A stretch of 64,000 nucleotides of DNA from Serpentinicella alkaliphila (GTDB taxonomy: Bacteria > Bacillota > Clostridia > Peptostreptococcales > Natronincolaceae): positions 759,001 through 823,000 of the forward strand of contig NZ_CP058648.1 of assembly GCF_018141405.1 (NCBI RefSeq). Direction: 5' to 3'. The stretch's first letter is position 1. The number at the start of each line of letters is the position of its first letter. A program made the position numbers and the translations under genes. Of the stretch, positions 1 to 8,814 are shown one piece after another. The notes below the pieces were generated by a model. The model had not been told where the DNA came from. It did not search any database and saw only the letters and a program-made list of their open reading frames with translations.

Positions 1-1
1 T

Positions 2-514
2 AACGGTCAGGTAATAGACGTCACGGACCTTAGTGAGGAGGCTATAAAATCTACCTTAGAAACCGCCGGATACCCGCTCCCTGAAGGGTCTATGAAAATC
101 CTTGATCTAATCCAAGACACCTGGAATCCGGATATTGAAGTCATGAGAGCTCGAATGGAGGTCCTGACTGCAACCATTTTTGAAGAGGTTTCCGAAGAGC
201 CTCCGGTGATGGTAGCAGAAGATATTTTCGGAACCTACAGCTGTGTAATGAAAGTAGCGGATGAGGAACCCCAAACCGAAATCATTACATTAAGAGATAA
301 CGGAGACGGAACGGTAACCTGGATATCGGATGATGAAGAAGAAACGATCCTCTCTTACAACGCAAACACCAATGAATTGTATTATGAAAGTGAAGGACTG
401 ACCATTGAAATACAACTTTCTGTCAAGCTGGGTAGCGTGACCGGTACCGGCCGGATGTATGGAGAGTTCTGGGATTCGCCTATAGATGTCGTTATTGATA
501 TGGTAAAGCTATAA
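2..514 (+). CDS. 3' end of an unrecognised protein (partial)
   Basis: The frame is open from the first bases of the window, so the ATG at 92 is probably internal and the gene begins upstream. The visible 170 residues have no motif I recognise. The last 80 residues, from about FGTYSCVMKV onward, alternate short hydrophobic and polar stretches with turns (DNGDGT, SDDEEE) and look like a compact beta-rich domain. No membrane segment or signal is visible in this part. Base composition is clearly richer in G+C than the genes that follow, so it may belong to a differently acquired block. A perfect hairpin terminator lies 13 bases after the stop. Confidence 0.6.
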   Translation, partial: NGQVIDVTDLSEEAIKSTLETAGYPLPEGSMKILDLIQDTWNPDIEVMRARMEVLTATIFEEVSEEPPVMVAEDIFGTYSCVMKVADEEPQTEIITLRDNGDGTVTWISDDEEETILSYNANTNELYYESEGLTIEIQLSVKLGSVTGTGRMYGEFWDSPIDVVIDMVKL

Positions 515-527
515 TAAAGCAATAAAT

Positions 528-576
528 AACCTCGTACAATTCAACATTGGATATTGGATTGTACGAGGTTTTTGTT
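528..576 (+). terminator. Rho-independent terminator
   Basis: A perfect 13-bp stem (AACCTCGTACAAT at 528-540 and ATTGTACGAGGTT at 558-570) is followed by a T run. It ends the transcript of the partial gene. Confidence 0.9.
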
Positions 577-933
577 AGGGTTTAGAAAAATGAGGAGATT
601 ATGTTCTTAGTATGGTCTTCATTTTTCTATTATTAAGTTACATTGCAATTCAGTAATAAGATGTAGTACTATGTTGAGGAGCAATCTAAGCGATGATTAG
701 GGTTCTATATTGAGCAGCTAGAACAGGGTCTCAACTATACCTATAAATATATCATATCTCTACTTAAGTGATTACAATAAATAGTAGGTTTTGTTTAAAA
801 CCATGACTCTACGAAGGATATACTATTACATTTAAATCATATTAGAGCCTTCTTTCTTAATAACTTAACTCTTATTTGCATATAAAAAATTCTTCTCCAC
901 TCATGGACAAAGGTCTAAATTATTATAAAAAGT
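577..933. other. Intergenic stretch without a recognisable gene
   Basis: AT-rich sequence with stop codons in all frames. I see no RNA gene, repeat or convincing promoter. It separates the right-facing partial gene from the left-facing flavoprotein gene. Confidence 0.6.
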
Positions 934-978
934 AAAAGTGCAATAAATATACGCTTAATAGGTATTTATTCCACTTTA
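934..978 (-). terminator. Terminator of the flavoprotein gene
   Basis: Inverted repeat with arms AAAGTG-c-AATAAATA (935-949) and TATTTATT-c-CACTTT (963-977), 14 pairs with one mismatch. On the minus strand a T-rich tract follows. It sits 11 bases past the stop codon of the gene at 989-2326. Confidence 0.75.
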
Positions 979-988
979 ATAATTATTG

Positions 989-2326
989 TTATTTAGCTGC
1001 ATTAGCAGCAACCTGTACTGCATCCCAAACAGTTGCAAAAGGTGGGGCATAACAAAGGTCTAAATATCCTATATCTTCCGTTGTCATTTCCTGATCTATA
1101 GCCACTGCAAATATATCTAGTCTTTTTGCGACTCCATCTTCCCCAGCCATTTGTGCCCCTAATAAAACCAGTGTATCTTTGTTATACACAAGCTTTATCG
1201 TAATTCTTTTTCTGCCTGGATAACTTCCCGCGTGGCTTGATGTCTTAACTAAGACTGTGTCATAATTAATTCCTAAATCTTTAGCCTCTCTTTCCGTTAA
1301 TCCAGTTAAGCCTACGGATAAATCCACTACCTTTAATACTGAAGTACCCAATGCCCCCTTAAACTCTACTTTTTCTCCACCTATATGTCCTCCTGCTATC
1401 CTACCCTGCTTATTGGCATTAGTCCCTAGGGGTAAATAAACATTTTTCTTCTTTATTTTATGATAAATTGACGCACAATCTCCGCCTGCATAAACGTATG
1501 GTATAGTGGTTCTTGAAAATCCATCCACTACTAATGCCCCATTTTTTAAAAACTCAGCACCACTATCCTTTAATAATTCTGTAGCTGGTTTGATACCTAA
1601 AGCTAATATTACTAAATCTGCTGAATACTCTCCCTTTTCAGTTTTAATGCCAGTGGCTTTTTCTTCCCCTAATATTTCAGTCAATGATTCATCTGTATGT
1701 ACTTCTACACCATGTTTCTCGAGCTCTTCACGAATTATCTCTCCAAACTCCTCATCCATAACATTCATCAATTCTTTTGGTCGTTGAAAAATCCTTACCT
1801 TCTTATTTAGATGAAGCATAGTTTCTACTAACTCCAGTCCTATATATCCACCACCTACAATTACTACGTCTCTAATATTATCCTTTGAGACCATATATTT
1901 TATAGAATCAGCATCTGGTATATTTTTTAAAGTTAAAACATTTTCTAATTTTACACCAGGTATTGGTGGTACAAAGGAATGGGAACCTGTTGCAAACATT
2001 AAATAATCATATGGCCGGGTAAACGTAGCTCCGGTGTTATGGTTTAAAACATCGACAGTTTTTTGATTCACATCAATTGAAGTAACCTCATGGTTTAAAT
2101 ACACAGAAATATCACTTTTCTCGAATTCTTCTGGAGTTCTGGAAAATAGTTTTTCTTTAGATGTCGTTACTCCTGCAATATAATAGGGTAAGCTACAAGC
2201 TGAATAAGATACATACTCTCCCATTTCAAATACAATTATATCTAAATTTAGATCAAGTCTCCTTGCCTTTGATGCAGCACTCATACCCGCCGCATCACCT
2301 CCAACAACAATTAATGTTTTTTTCAT
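989..2326 (-). CDS. CoA-disulfide reductase / NADH oxidase-type flavoprotein
   Basis: A 445-residue pyridine nucleotide-disulfide oxidoreductase of the single-cysteine class. An N-terminal FAD-binding GGDAAGMSAA (about 9-18) is followed by the active-site motif SYSACSLPYYIAG with Cys44, the position used by CoA-disulfide reductases and NADH oxidases. A second dinucleotide fold, IVGGGYIGLELVE (about 155), binds NAD(P)H, and a C-terminal dimerisation domain ends the protein. The family reduces CoA disulfides or per/polysulfides, or O2, with NAD(P)H in the cytoplasm. No rhodanese domain is fused. The ATG start has a GAGGTG ribosome site 8 bases upstream. The gene stands alone with its own terminator. 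Which substrate it uses cannot be read from the sequence. Confidence 0.88.
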   Translation of the reverse strand: MKKTLIVVGGDAAGMSAASKARRLDLNLDIIVFEMGEYVSYSACSLPYYIAGVTTSKEKLFSRTPEEFEKSDISVYLNHEVTSIDVNQKTVDVLNHNTGATFTRPYDYLMFATGSHSFVPPIPGVKLENVLTLKNIPDADSIKYMVSKDNIRDVVIVGGGYIGLELVETMLHLNKKVRIFQRPKELMNVMDEEFGEIIREELEKHGVEVHTDESLTEILGEEKATGIKTEKGEYSADLVILALGIKPATELLKDSGAEFLKNGALVVDGFSRTTIPYVYAGGDCASIYHKIKKKNVYLPLGTNANKQGRIAGGHIGGEKVEFKGALGTSVLKVVDLSVGLTGLTEREAKDLGINYDTVLVKTSSHAGSYPGRKRITIKLVYNKDTLVLLGAQMAGEDGVAKRLDIFAVAIDQEMTTEDIGYLDLCYAPPFATVWDAVQVAANAAK

Positions 2327-2416
2327 TTACTTACACCTCACAGTGATATTTATAATAATTATATCATACCCTTATTCATCATTTTTCCTCATACTACTAC
2401 TATATTATTTAAAAAA

Positions 2417-2446
2417 TTTACGATTTATCCAAAATCATGGTATAAT
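2417..2446 (+). promoter_or_regulatory. Candidate sigma-A promoter for the receiver/CheX pair
   Basis: A perfect -10 TATAAT (2441-2446) lies 18 bases after TTTACG (2417-2422), a moderate -35. It is about 90 bases upstream of the start at 2539. Confidence 0.45.
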
Positions 2447-2538
2447 ATACCTATTAACCTTGATCATTTAAACATGGATAATGTTACTATATGTTTTTAT
2501 TTTACATTATTATTCCAAAATTATGAGGGGTGTATTTA

Positions 2539-2907
2539 ATGAGTGATTTAAGTAAGAAAATATTATTATGTGATGATTCCTTATTAGTTCGGGTGCAATT
2601 GAAAGAATTTCTGTTAAACTATAATTCTTCATTTGAAATTATTGAGGCCTCAGATGGTGAACAAGCAGTTGAAAAGTATATTGACAATAATCCTGATTTA
2701 GTTTTTTTAGACATTGTAATGCCCCAGGTAGATGGTTTAGAATGCTTAAAAAGAATAAAAGATTATGATCAGGACGCGAAAGTTGTTATTATTTCATCCA
2801 TAGGTAACCAAGTTATGCTAAGAGAAGCCCTAAAGGCGGGGGCTATGAACTTCATACAGAAACCATGGAATGAAGAAGGTGTTAAAAAAGTACTAGAAAC
2901 ACTATAA
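2539..2907 (+). CDS. CheY-like single-domain response regulator
   Basis: A 122-residue receiver domain with no output domain. The acidic pair Asp12-Asp13, phosphoacceptor Asp58 (in FLDIVMPQ), the switch Ser86 and Lys108 (in QKPW) are all present. The ATG at 2539 is preferred over an in-frame GTG nine bases earlier because the GAGGGGTG ribosome site is then correctly placed. It is followed after 21 bases by a gene with a CheX-like domain, so the two probably form a phospho-relay output and its phosphatase. No histidine kinase gene is adjacent. It is a chemotaxis-type or stand-alone signalling receiver; its kinase is unknown. Confidence 0.88.
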   Translation: MSDLSKKILLCDDSLLVRVQLKEFLLNYNSSFEIIEASDGEQAVEKYIDNNPDLVFLDIVMPQVDGLECLKRIKDYDQDAKVVIISSIGNQVMLREALKAGAMNFIQKPWNEEGVKKVLETL

Positions 2908-2928
2908 ATTGTAACCAGGGGTGAGAAA

Positions 2929-3822
2929 ATGTTGCATCAATATTTTGGAAACTTTTTGTTAAATAAAGGATTTATAGATGCGGAGACCTTAAACAAGGTT
3001 CTTGATAAAAACCGTTCGACTAGGGTAAAACTCGGTATATTAGCAATGGATAATGGTTTTATGAATGCAGAGCAAGTTAACAAAATACACAATATTCAAA
3101 AACAGACAGATAAGAGATTCGGGGAAATTGCTGTAGAGTTAGGTTATTTATCTGAAGCTGATGTAGAAGATTTATTGAAGCAACAAAAAATCGGTACTGT
3201 TCAATTAAGTCAAAGTCTATTAGATTTAGAAATTTTCACCATAGAAAAGCTAGAAGAGATACTTAATTTATATAATGAGGATGTAGTTAAAGATAATTCT
3301 CTTACCCATTTAGATAAGGGCCCCACTTATGAATTAGTTAGCCCATTGATTAAATCTCAATACGATTTATCAGGAATTATTTCATTAGATATTGTATGTG
3401 ACTTTGTAACCCTATTTTATAGAAAATTAGTTCGTTTTGTTGATAGTGAAAGCTTTTTAAACACGGAACCAAACGTCACAATTCCTGAAAATATCATTCT
3501 TGCTAAACAAGGTATTACTGGGGATTATACCTTTAATACATATTTAGGTATGGATGAAAATACATATATCAAATTTGCATCGGCATACTCTAAAATTAAT
3601 ATTACCCAAAGAGATGAATTAGCAGACGCAGCGGTTTCAGAGTATCTTAACCTTACTAATGGACTATTCACACTAAATATGGCTGATGAAAACTATATTA
3701 TTAACCTAACCCCACCAACTACCTTAACAGATTTCAGTAAGGTTAATATTAATAAGAATATATTAGTTCCATTTATGACTAAGTTTGGACAAGTGTTTTT
3801 AATCGTACAGGGCTTAATCTAA
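2929..3822 (+). CDS. CheX-like protein with N-terminal MshEN-type repeats
   Basis: The 297-residue protein has two parts. Residues about 1-110 contain repeated helical units built around 'LG.LA...GFM...QVN.I...Q' and 'FGEIAVELGYLSEADVEDLL', which resemble the MshEN / T2SSE N-terminal fold (some members of which bind c-di-GMP). The C-terminal half has a CheC/CheX-like stretch with DELADAAVSEYLN at about 227-239, which contains the E-x-x-N signature of CheY-P phosphatases. The start has a strong AGGGGTGAG ribosome site. Its position directly behind a lone CheY-like receiver suggests that it dephosphorylates that receiver. The domain reading is by eye; the phosphatase role is an inference. Confidence 0.6.
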   Translation: MLHQYFGNFLLNKGFIDAETLNKVLDKNRSTRVKLGILAMDNGFMNAEQVNKIHNIQKQTDKRFGEIAVELGYLSEADVEDLLKQQKIGTVQLSQSLLDLEIFTIEKLEEILNLYNEDVVKDNSLTHLDKGPTYELVSPLIKSQYDLSGIISLDIVCDFVTLFYRKLVRFVDSESFLNTEPNVTIPENIILAKQGITGDYTFNTYLGMDENTYIKFASAYSKINITQRDELADAAVSEYLNLTNGLFTLNMADENYIINLTPPTTLTDFSKVNINKNILVPFMTKFGQVFLIVQGLI

Positions 3823-3884
3823 CTACCAGTGTCTCAAAACTAAATAACTTTCACATAAAAACAATAAAAAAACAAAAAAGCTCC

Positions 3885-3918
3885 AAACTCCACCCAAGAT
3901 TATTCTGGATGGAGTTTT
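3885..3918. terminator. Bidirectional terminator
   Basis: Stem AAACTCCA-c-CC and GG-a-TGGAGTTT around a short loop, with T runs on the right (plus strand) and, read on the minus strand, the complement of the A-rich tract at 3856-3879. It can end both the CheX-like gene and the converging ndk gene. Confidence 0.75.
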
Positions 3919-3955
3919 ATTGTCTTAATTCCCTTAAGATTCACAATGATTACAT

Positions 3956-4357
3956 TTATTCAGCAAACCAAATTCTAATTTCTCTCTCTGCACTTTCTAT
4001 ACTATCGGAGGCATGGATAATATTTTTAGTAACACTGTGTGAAAAATCTCCTCGGATAGTACCCGGAGCAGCCAACCTTGGCTCTTTATTTCCAACCATA
4101 AGACGAATAATCTCCACTACATTTTCCCCTTCTAAGACCATCGGCATTACTGGACCTTCCAATATGTAGTCTACTAATTTAGAAAAAAACGGCTTATCCT
4201 TATGCTCTTCATAATGTTTTTCTACAGTAACTATGTCAGCAGTTACAATTTTACCCTGTACAATCTTAAATCCTTTTTTCTCAAATCGACTAATAATTTC
4301 ACCTATTAATCTTCTCTCAACTCCATCGGGTTTAATCATTACAAAAGATCTTTCCAT
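3956..4357 (-). CDS. ndk: Nucleoside diphosphate kinase
   Basis: A 133-residue enzyme, the normal length for bacterial Ndk. It transfers the gamma-phosphate of ATP to other NDPs through a phosphohistidine. The N-terminal FVMIKPDGVERRLIGEI, the PGTIRGDF loop and the catalytic His115 within NIIHASDS are all intact. The ribosome site is GAGGAGGG upstream of ATG. It faces the CheX-like gene and shares a terminator with it; no metabolic neighbour explains its placement. Confidence 0.97.
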   Translation of the reverse strand: MERSFVMIKPDGVERRLIGEIISRFEKKGFKIVQGKIVTADIVTVEKHYEEHKDKPFFSKLVDYILEGPVMPMVLEGENVVEIIRLMVGNKEPRLAAPGTIRGDFSHSVTKNIIHASDSIESAEREIRIWFAE

Positions 4358-4423
4358 TGCTTTTCCCTCCTCTTTTATCTATAATTTAATATAATTAAAA
4401 AATAAAATACTTTGTTTTTCTCC

Positions 4424-7400
4424 TTAAGCTCCAACTAGAATTGTATCTAATATATCCAGCAGCTCTTCAGAGGTAATTTTAGATAGCATTGTTTCTCCTG
4501 GCTGTATTACAGCATTTATCATTTCTTTTTTCTTTTCTTGCAAGTCAAAAATTTTCTCTTCTATAGTTCCCTTAGTAATTAGCTTAATTACCTGTACTCT
4601 GTTCTTTTGTCCTATCCTATAGGCCCTATCTGTTGCCTGATCCTCTACTGCTGGATTCCACCATGGATCGAAATGAATAACAGTATCTGCTCCAGTTAAG
4701 TTTAAGCCAGTGCCCCCAGCCCTTAAGGAAATTAAAAATATCTTGCCCTTGCCTTCATTAAATCTATTAACCATTTCTCCCCTATCAATCATTGGAGTGC
4801 TTCCATCTAAATAGAAATAGTCAATATTTAATTCATCTAGTCTCTCTTTAATTAAAGCTAAATTACTAGTAAACTGTGAAAAAAGTAAAATTCTATTATC
4901 AGTCTCCATATAGGATTCTAAAAGTTCATTTAGTAGCTCCATTTTTCCACTGCCCCCTTTGTAATTGTCAAGAAAGAGCGCTGGATGGCAGCAAATCTGA
5001 CGAAGCCTAGTTAAGCCCGCAAGGATTTTAATCTGACTTCTCTCAAATCCGTTTCTTTTAATCTCGTCCTCTATTTCTCCCTTTATTTCTTTTAAATATG
5101 CTAAATATACTTGTTTTTGTTCCCTAGTTAAATCTGTGACCATTTTACTCTCTGTTTTTTCAGGAAGCTCTGTTAAAACCTGTTTCTTTAGCCTTCTTAA
5201 GAGAAATGGCCTTATAAGTTTACCTAGCTCCTTTAAGGAATTTTCATCCCTATCCTTTATAATTGGTTTTTCAAATCTATTTTTAAATTTGTTATGTGAG
5301 GCTAAATATCCAGGCATTACAAAATCAAAAATTGACCATAGCTCAGTTAATGAGTTCTCTATTGGGGTTCCAGTTAATGCAAACTTATGTTTTGCTTTAA
5401 TGCCCTTTACGGATTTTGCACTTTGTGAAAGTGGATTTTTTATATGCTGTGCCTCGTCTAAAATACAATAGTTAAAGCTTATAGACTCATATAAATCAGC
5501 ATCTCTTCTTATTAATGGATATGAAGTTATTACAATATCATATTCATCTACTATTTTTAAGATATCTTCTCTTTCTCCCTTATTGCCAACTATAGCTAGT
5601 GCTTTTAGCTGTGGAGTAAACTTCTCTATTTCATTAAGCCAGTTATATACTAATGAAGTAGGAGAAACAATTAAAGCTGTAGACTTCCCTTTTTCATTTT
5701 TTTCTGAAAGCAAATAACTTAATATTTGTAGAGATTTTCCTAAGCCCATATCATCTGCTAAAATTCCACCTAAGCCATATCTAGTTAGGGTCTTTAGCCA
5801 ACGCATACCTTGAAGCTGATATTTTCTTAAAACACCTTCTACTTCCTTTGGTGCCATATATTCAACATCATCAAAATCTTTAATATCCTCTATAAATTTC
5901 TTAAAACCTTTATTTCTTTTTATAAAGCTCAGGTCATTTTCCTTAAGTAATTCATCAAAATACAGGGCCTTATATTTCGGTAGTTCTATAACCTTATTTA
6001 AAATATCATCTTCAGTTATATCTAGTCTTTCCATTAATTGATTTAAACCTAACATGTAGTTATCATCTAATGGAATAAAGCTGCCTTCCTTTAATCTAAA
6101 GTATTTTTTCTTTTTTCTAAGAGATTTTAATAGACCCTTTAATTCCTTATCACTTATACCCTCTATATCAAAATGAAACTCTAATAGATCAAGCTCAGAA
6201 TCAAATCTCACACCGCCACTAAACAATGAAGGGGCTTTTATTTCCATAGTTTTAAAGGACTCAGAATAATATATATCAGTATTTTTTTGTAATTCCTTAA
6301 ACCCTTTATTAATTACGCTAAAAATTAAATCCTCATCCTGTAAATAGGCCTCTCCATTTCTTACTTTAAATTCATTTTTTTCGAAGTAATCAAGTATTGC
6401 TTTTTCCTTATCTATATCTCTAATTAAAATTCTTCTATCATTTTCTTCTCTTTTAAATGTAGTGAACGGATTTATTTTAATATCCCCATATGACCATATA
6501 AGCTTTGCAACAATTTGATCTTCTTTTTTATCAAAATATATTTCACTTTTTAATTCAGGACTATAAATCTGCTCCTTTAGGCTACTACTAATTTCAACTT
6601 CCCCTATTTCACATATTCTAGGAAAAATATTTGTTATAAAGGATTCTTCCTCTTCCTTTGGAATTTTTAATTTAAAATCCTCGTTAATTTTTTTAGATAG
6701 AAAGGGCCTAATGCCCATTCTTTGTTTCTCTGGTACTATACAAATTCCGTCCTCAGTTAAAAATAATTTGGACTCATAATCTAGAGGAATTAGCTTCTTG
6801 TCTATTGATAGATTTAATTCCATATCTTTATTCTTCTTATCTAATATAAACTGAACAGGAAGTTCACCTTCATAAATAGGTAAATTACCATATGGTCTAC
6901 CTAATATTTCGAATTTAATATTATCAAAATTCTCTGTTTGAAGAAGTTTTAAGAATCGTTCAAAGGACTTAGTACTAAGCTGTATATGTTTTCCCATAAA
7001 TAGATGATTAGAACTATTTCCATAGTAATCGTGATCCACAAGCTGCTCATGCTCATACATCTCTACAATCATATCAATTAATTTTTGATCACTATCCTTA
7101 AATTTATGTTCGCCAGGATTAAAAGTAAAATTAACTCCGAAATTAATAGGTAACTTCCGATATATAGCGCTTATAAAAGTCCTCATATTTTTAACTATGT
7201 AAAGTCTATCTATCCCTATTCTTAAACTTAAAAAGCATTTAAAATCTTCGTTTCGAAAGCCACCCTTACTTATCTCAAGGGTAATTTCTAATTTAACAGG
7301 TATTCTATCATTATTAATATTTTTAAAATAGTCTAATATTTCGTTTGAATATAGCTCTACCTTTTTCTCTGAGAATAGCCCTCTTTGATCCTTCTCCTTT

Positions 7401-7675
7401 ATATCTAACAATAGTGCTACAATATGCTTGCAGTGGCCATAGTAACCATCATGAGCAGGACATGAGCAATCTCCATCCAAAAATGACCCTTCCGTATCAA
7501 ACTCCGCCTCTACCTTATAGTTATATGTTCCATTTACCTGAGCCTTAAATTTATTTTTAATAGGATCAAATGTAAGCTTAGTTACTTTTCTTTGTCTATA
7601 GTATTGTACGCCCTTAGTGTATGCTCCTTGGTAGCTTGCAATATCTCTTAAAAGCTCATCATCTATATTAAACAT
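4424..7675 (-). CDS. SNF2-family DNA helicase with N-terminal SWIM zinc finger
   Basis: A 1083-residue SNF2 ATPase. A SWIM zinc finger (CSCPAHDGYYGHCKH, about residue 75, pattern C-x-C-x(n)-C-x-H) lies near the N-terminus, followed by a long bacterial SNF2-associated region (about 100-590). The ATPase core carries the Walker A ADDMGLGKS (about 640), the DEAQ box LDEAQHIKN (about 738) and the C-terminal helicase lobe with AGGTGLNLTGAD and RAYRIGQ. Bacterial members are linked to remodelling of nucleoprotein and transcription complexes, but the precise role of this subgroup is not settled. It is a single gene with the ribosome site AGAGGA. No methylase or nuclease neighbour suggests a defence island. 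Confidence 0.92.
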   Translation of the reverse strand: MFNIDDELLRDIASYQGAYTKGVQYYRQRKVTKLTFDPIKNKFKAQVNGTYNYKVEAEFDTEGSFLDGDCSCPAHDGYYGHCKHIVALLLDIKEKDQRGLFSEKKVELYSNEILDYFKNINNDRIPVKLEITLEISKGGFRNEDFKCFLSLRIGIDRLYIVKNMRTFISAIYRKLPINFGVNFTFNPGEHKFKDSDQKLIDMIVEMYEHEQLVDHDYYGNSSNHLFMGKHIQLSTKSFERFLKLLQTENFDNIKFEILGRPYGNLPIYEGELPVQFILDKKNKDMELNLSIDKKLIPLDYESKLFLTEDGICIVPEKQRMGIRPFLSKKINEDFKLKIPKEEEESFITNIFPRICEIGEVEISSSLKEQIYSPELKSEIYFDKKEDQIVAKLIWSYGDIKINPFTTFKREENDRRILIRDIDKEKAILDYFEKNEFKVRNGEAYLQDEDLIFSVINKGFKELQKNTDIYYSESFKTMEIKAPSLFSGGVRFDSELDLLEFHFDIEGISDKELKGLLKSLRKKKKYFRLKEGSFIPLDDNYMLGLNQLMERLDITEDDILNKVIELPKYKALYFDELLKENDLSFIKRNKGFKKFIEDIKDFDDVEYMAPKEVEGVLRKYQLQGMRWLKTLTRYGLGGILADDMGLGKSLQILSYLLSEKNEKGKSTALIVSPTSLVYNWLNEIEKFTPQLKALAIVGNKGEREDILKIVDEYDIVITSYPLIRRDADLYESISFNYCILDEAQHIKNPLSQSAKSVKGIKAKHKFALTGTPIENSLTELWSIFDFVMPGYLASHNKFKNRFEKPIIKDRDENSLKELGKLIRPFLLRRLKKQVLTELPEKTESKMVTDLTREQKQVYLAYLKEIKGEIEDEIKRNGFERSQIKILAGLTRLRQICCHPALFLDNYKGGSGKMELLNELLESYMETDNRILLFSQFTSNLALIKERLDELNIDYFYLDGSTPMIDRGEMVNRFNEGKGKIFLISLRAGGTGLNLTGADTVIHFDPWWNPAVEDQATDRAYRIGQKNRVQVIKLITKGTIEEKIFDLQEKKKEMINAVIQPGETMLSKITSEELLDILDTILVGA

Positions 7676-7891
7676 CTAAATCCTCTTTTCTATCGTTATT
7701 ATCACATTATTATAATTATATCTAATGATTATTCACTTTTGAAGAAAAACTATAAAATATTAATGTATAGATAGGCGTTATACATATATTGAAGTAAAAC
7801 TTTGTGAGATATATTAATAAAAATCCCACATAATATGATATTACGGAAGTAAGGAAAGCAAGGAGAATATAAAAAGAAGGAGGAAAAAATT

Positions 7892-8167
7892 ATGGAAATG
7901 GCTAAAATTACATGAAAAGGACAAATTACAATACCAATAGCGATAAGAAAGAGATTAAAACTTAAAGAAGGGGACAAAGTTCTTTTTATTCAGGAGGGGG
8001 ATAAAATTATATTTGCCAACGCATCAATTATATCTCTCGAGAAAATATAAAATTAAATGAAGAGTGTGGCGGAATAAGTCGGTATTTACTCAGAAGAAGA
8101 TATTGCAAATTTAGTTAAAGAAGTGAGGAAAGAAGCTCAGGAGAAAAAATATGAGAATAATGATTGA
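7892..8167 (+). pseudogene. Decayed AbrB/MazE-type antitoxin (VapB-like)
   Basis: A strong AAGGAGG ribosome site (7877-7883) precedes ATG at 7892. The reading frame gives MEMAKIT-stop-KGQITIP followed by an intact SpoVT-AbrB fold (LKLKEGDKVLFIQEGDKII). In the family the stop position is a serine (T-S-K-G-Q-I), so TCA to TGA at 7913-7915 is the likely mutation. Further stops at 8048, 8054 and 8075 interrupt the same frame before the typical tail SEEDIANLVKEVRKE, ending at 8167. No frameshift is needed. It cannot make a full antitoxin; it overlaps the toxin relic at 8151. Confidence 0.85.
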
Positions 8168-8207
8168 TACTAATGTAATCATTTCGGCTATTTTATTTCC
8201 GATCTAG
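8151..8207 (+). pseudogene. N-terminal fragment of a PIN-domain toxin (VapC-like)
   Basis: ATG at 8151 overlaps the antitoxin tail in the usual VapBC arrangement and encodes MRIMIDTNVIISAILFP, the first strand of a PIN nuclease with its first catalytic Asp, then a TAG at 8205. The rest of the roughly 130-residue toxin is missing: the sequence after 8207 runs straight into the terminator of the next operon. This is the stump of a deleted toxin and is not expected to be active. Confidence 0.82.
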
Positions 8208-8254
8208 TAGGCGCTTAGGGATGTTGAAATACGAGATGGTTTTATAAATTATTT

Positions 8255-8287
8255 AAAAAAGCTGGAAAATTACTCTCCAGCTTTTTT
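8255..8287. terminator. Bidirectional terminator
   Basis: AAAAAAGCTGGA and TCCAGCTTTTTT flank a 9-base loop. It lies just beyond the stop of the DUF2922 gene and ends the minus-strand sigma-factor operon. Confidence 0.88.
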
Positions 8288-8291
8288 AAAT

Positions 8292-8510
8292 CTATGCTAA
8301 TTCAAGCTCCTCTTTATTTACACTAACTACAACAGCCCCATCTATTTCAATTAATTGCTGATCTCCCGGTATAAATATCCCTTCAGCTATAATCTTTTCC
8401 ATAACAGCCTTTACTTCAGCTCCTGTAAGATTTTCCTTTGCGTTAACTATATTAATTCTTACTATTTTATTTTGATTATTTTTAAACACCATCTCTAAAG
8501 TCCTGCTCAA
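8292..8510 (-). CDS. DUF2922 family small protein
   Basis: A 72-residue protein matching the DUF2922 pattern: a start of the form L-x-M-x-F, then K.VRINIVNAKENLTGAEVKAVMEKI, and a closing strand ending in EEL. The start is TTG, preceded by a strong GGAGGTGA site, with cotranslation likely behind the DUF1659 gene 36 bases upstream. The function of DUF2922 is unknown. No membrane segment. It shares overall layout with its neighbour (see findings). Confidence 0.85.
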   Translation of the reverse strand: MSRTLEMVFKNNQNKIVRINIVNAKENLTGAEVKAVMEKIIAEGIFIPGDQQLIEIDGAVVVSVNKEELELA

Positions 8511-8546
8511 GCCCTCACCTCCCAGTAGCTTTATACTCTTTTATAT

Positions 8547-8768
8547 CTATCCTCTAAGCTCTTCCTCTTTTACTCTAAAAATTGAGTTAACTGGCTTTTC
8601 TTGAAGTCCTAAAATATCTAGCATTACATTATATAGTGTTTCATTATCCACATCAGGTTTTACGTTTCCAAAAGTCCTTGTTGATAGCTTTTCATTTCCA
8701 TTATCATCAATGGCTTCTACTAATCGAACTCTTAATCTTGAAGTTTCACTTACTACTGATACTGGCAT
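8547..8768 (-). CDS. DUF1659 family small protein
   Basis: A 73-residue protein of the DUF1659 pattern: LRVRLVEAIDDNGNEKLSTRTFGNVKPDVDNETLYNV, then a helix and a final strand VNSIFRVKEEEL, in the order usual for the family. ATG start with AGGAGGTGA. It lies between the sigma-factor gene (46 bases upstream) and the DUF2922 gene, all on the minus strand, so the three probably form one operon. Function unknown. Confidence 0.85.
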   Translation of the reverse strand: MPVSVVSETSRLRVRLVEAIDDNGNEKLSTRTFGNVKPDVDNETLYNVMLDILGLQEKPVNSIFRVKEEELRG

Positions 8769-8814
8769 TCCTTCACCTCCTATCTACTTAATAAATGTTT
8801 TCTAGACATAATCT

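Noticed and set aside
4424-7675. SNF2 helicase as part of a defence island
   Set aside because: No nuclease, methylase or other defence gene is adjacent; neighbours are Ndk and a dead toxin-antitoxin relic.
7750-7977. 75-codon minus-strand open frame
   Set aside because: It lies opposite the VapB-like relic, has no ribosome site and its hydrophobic sequence is the complement of the AbrB-type coding frame.
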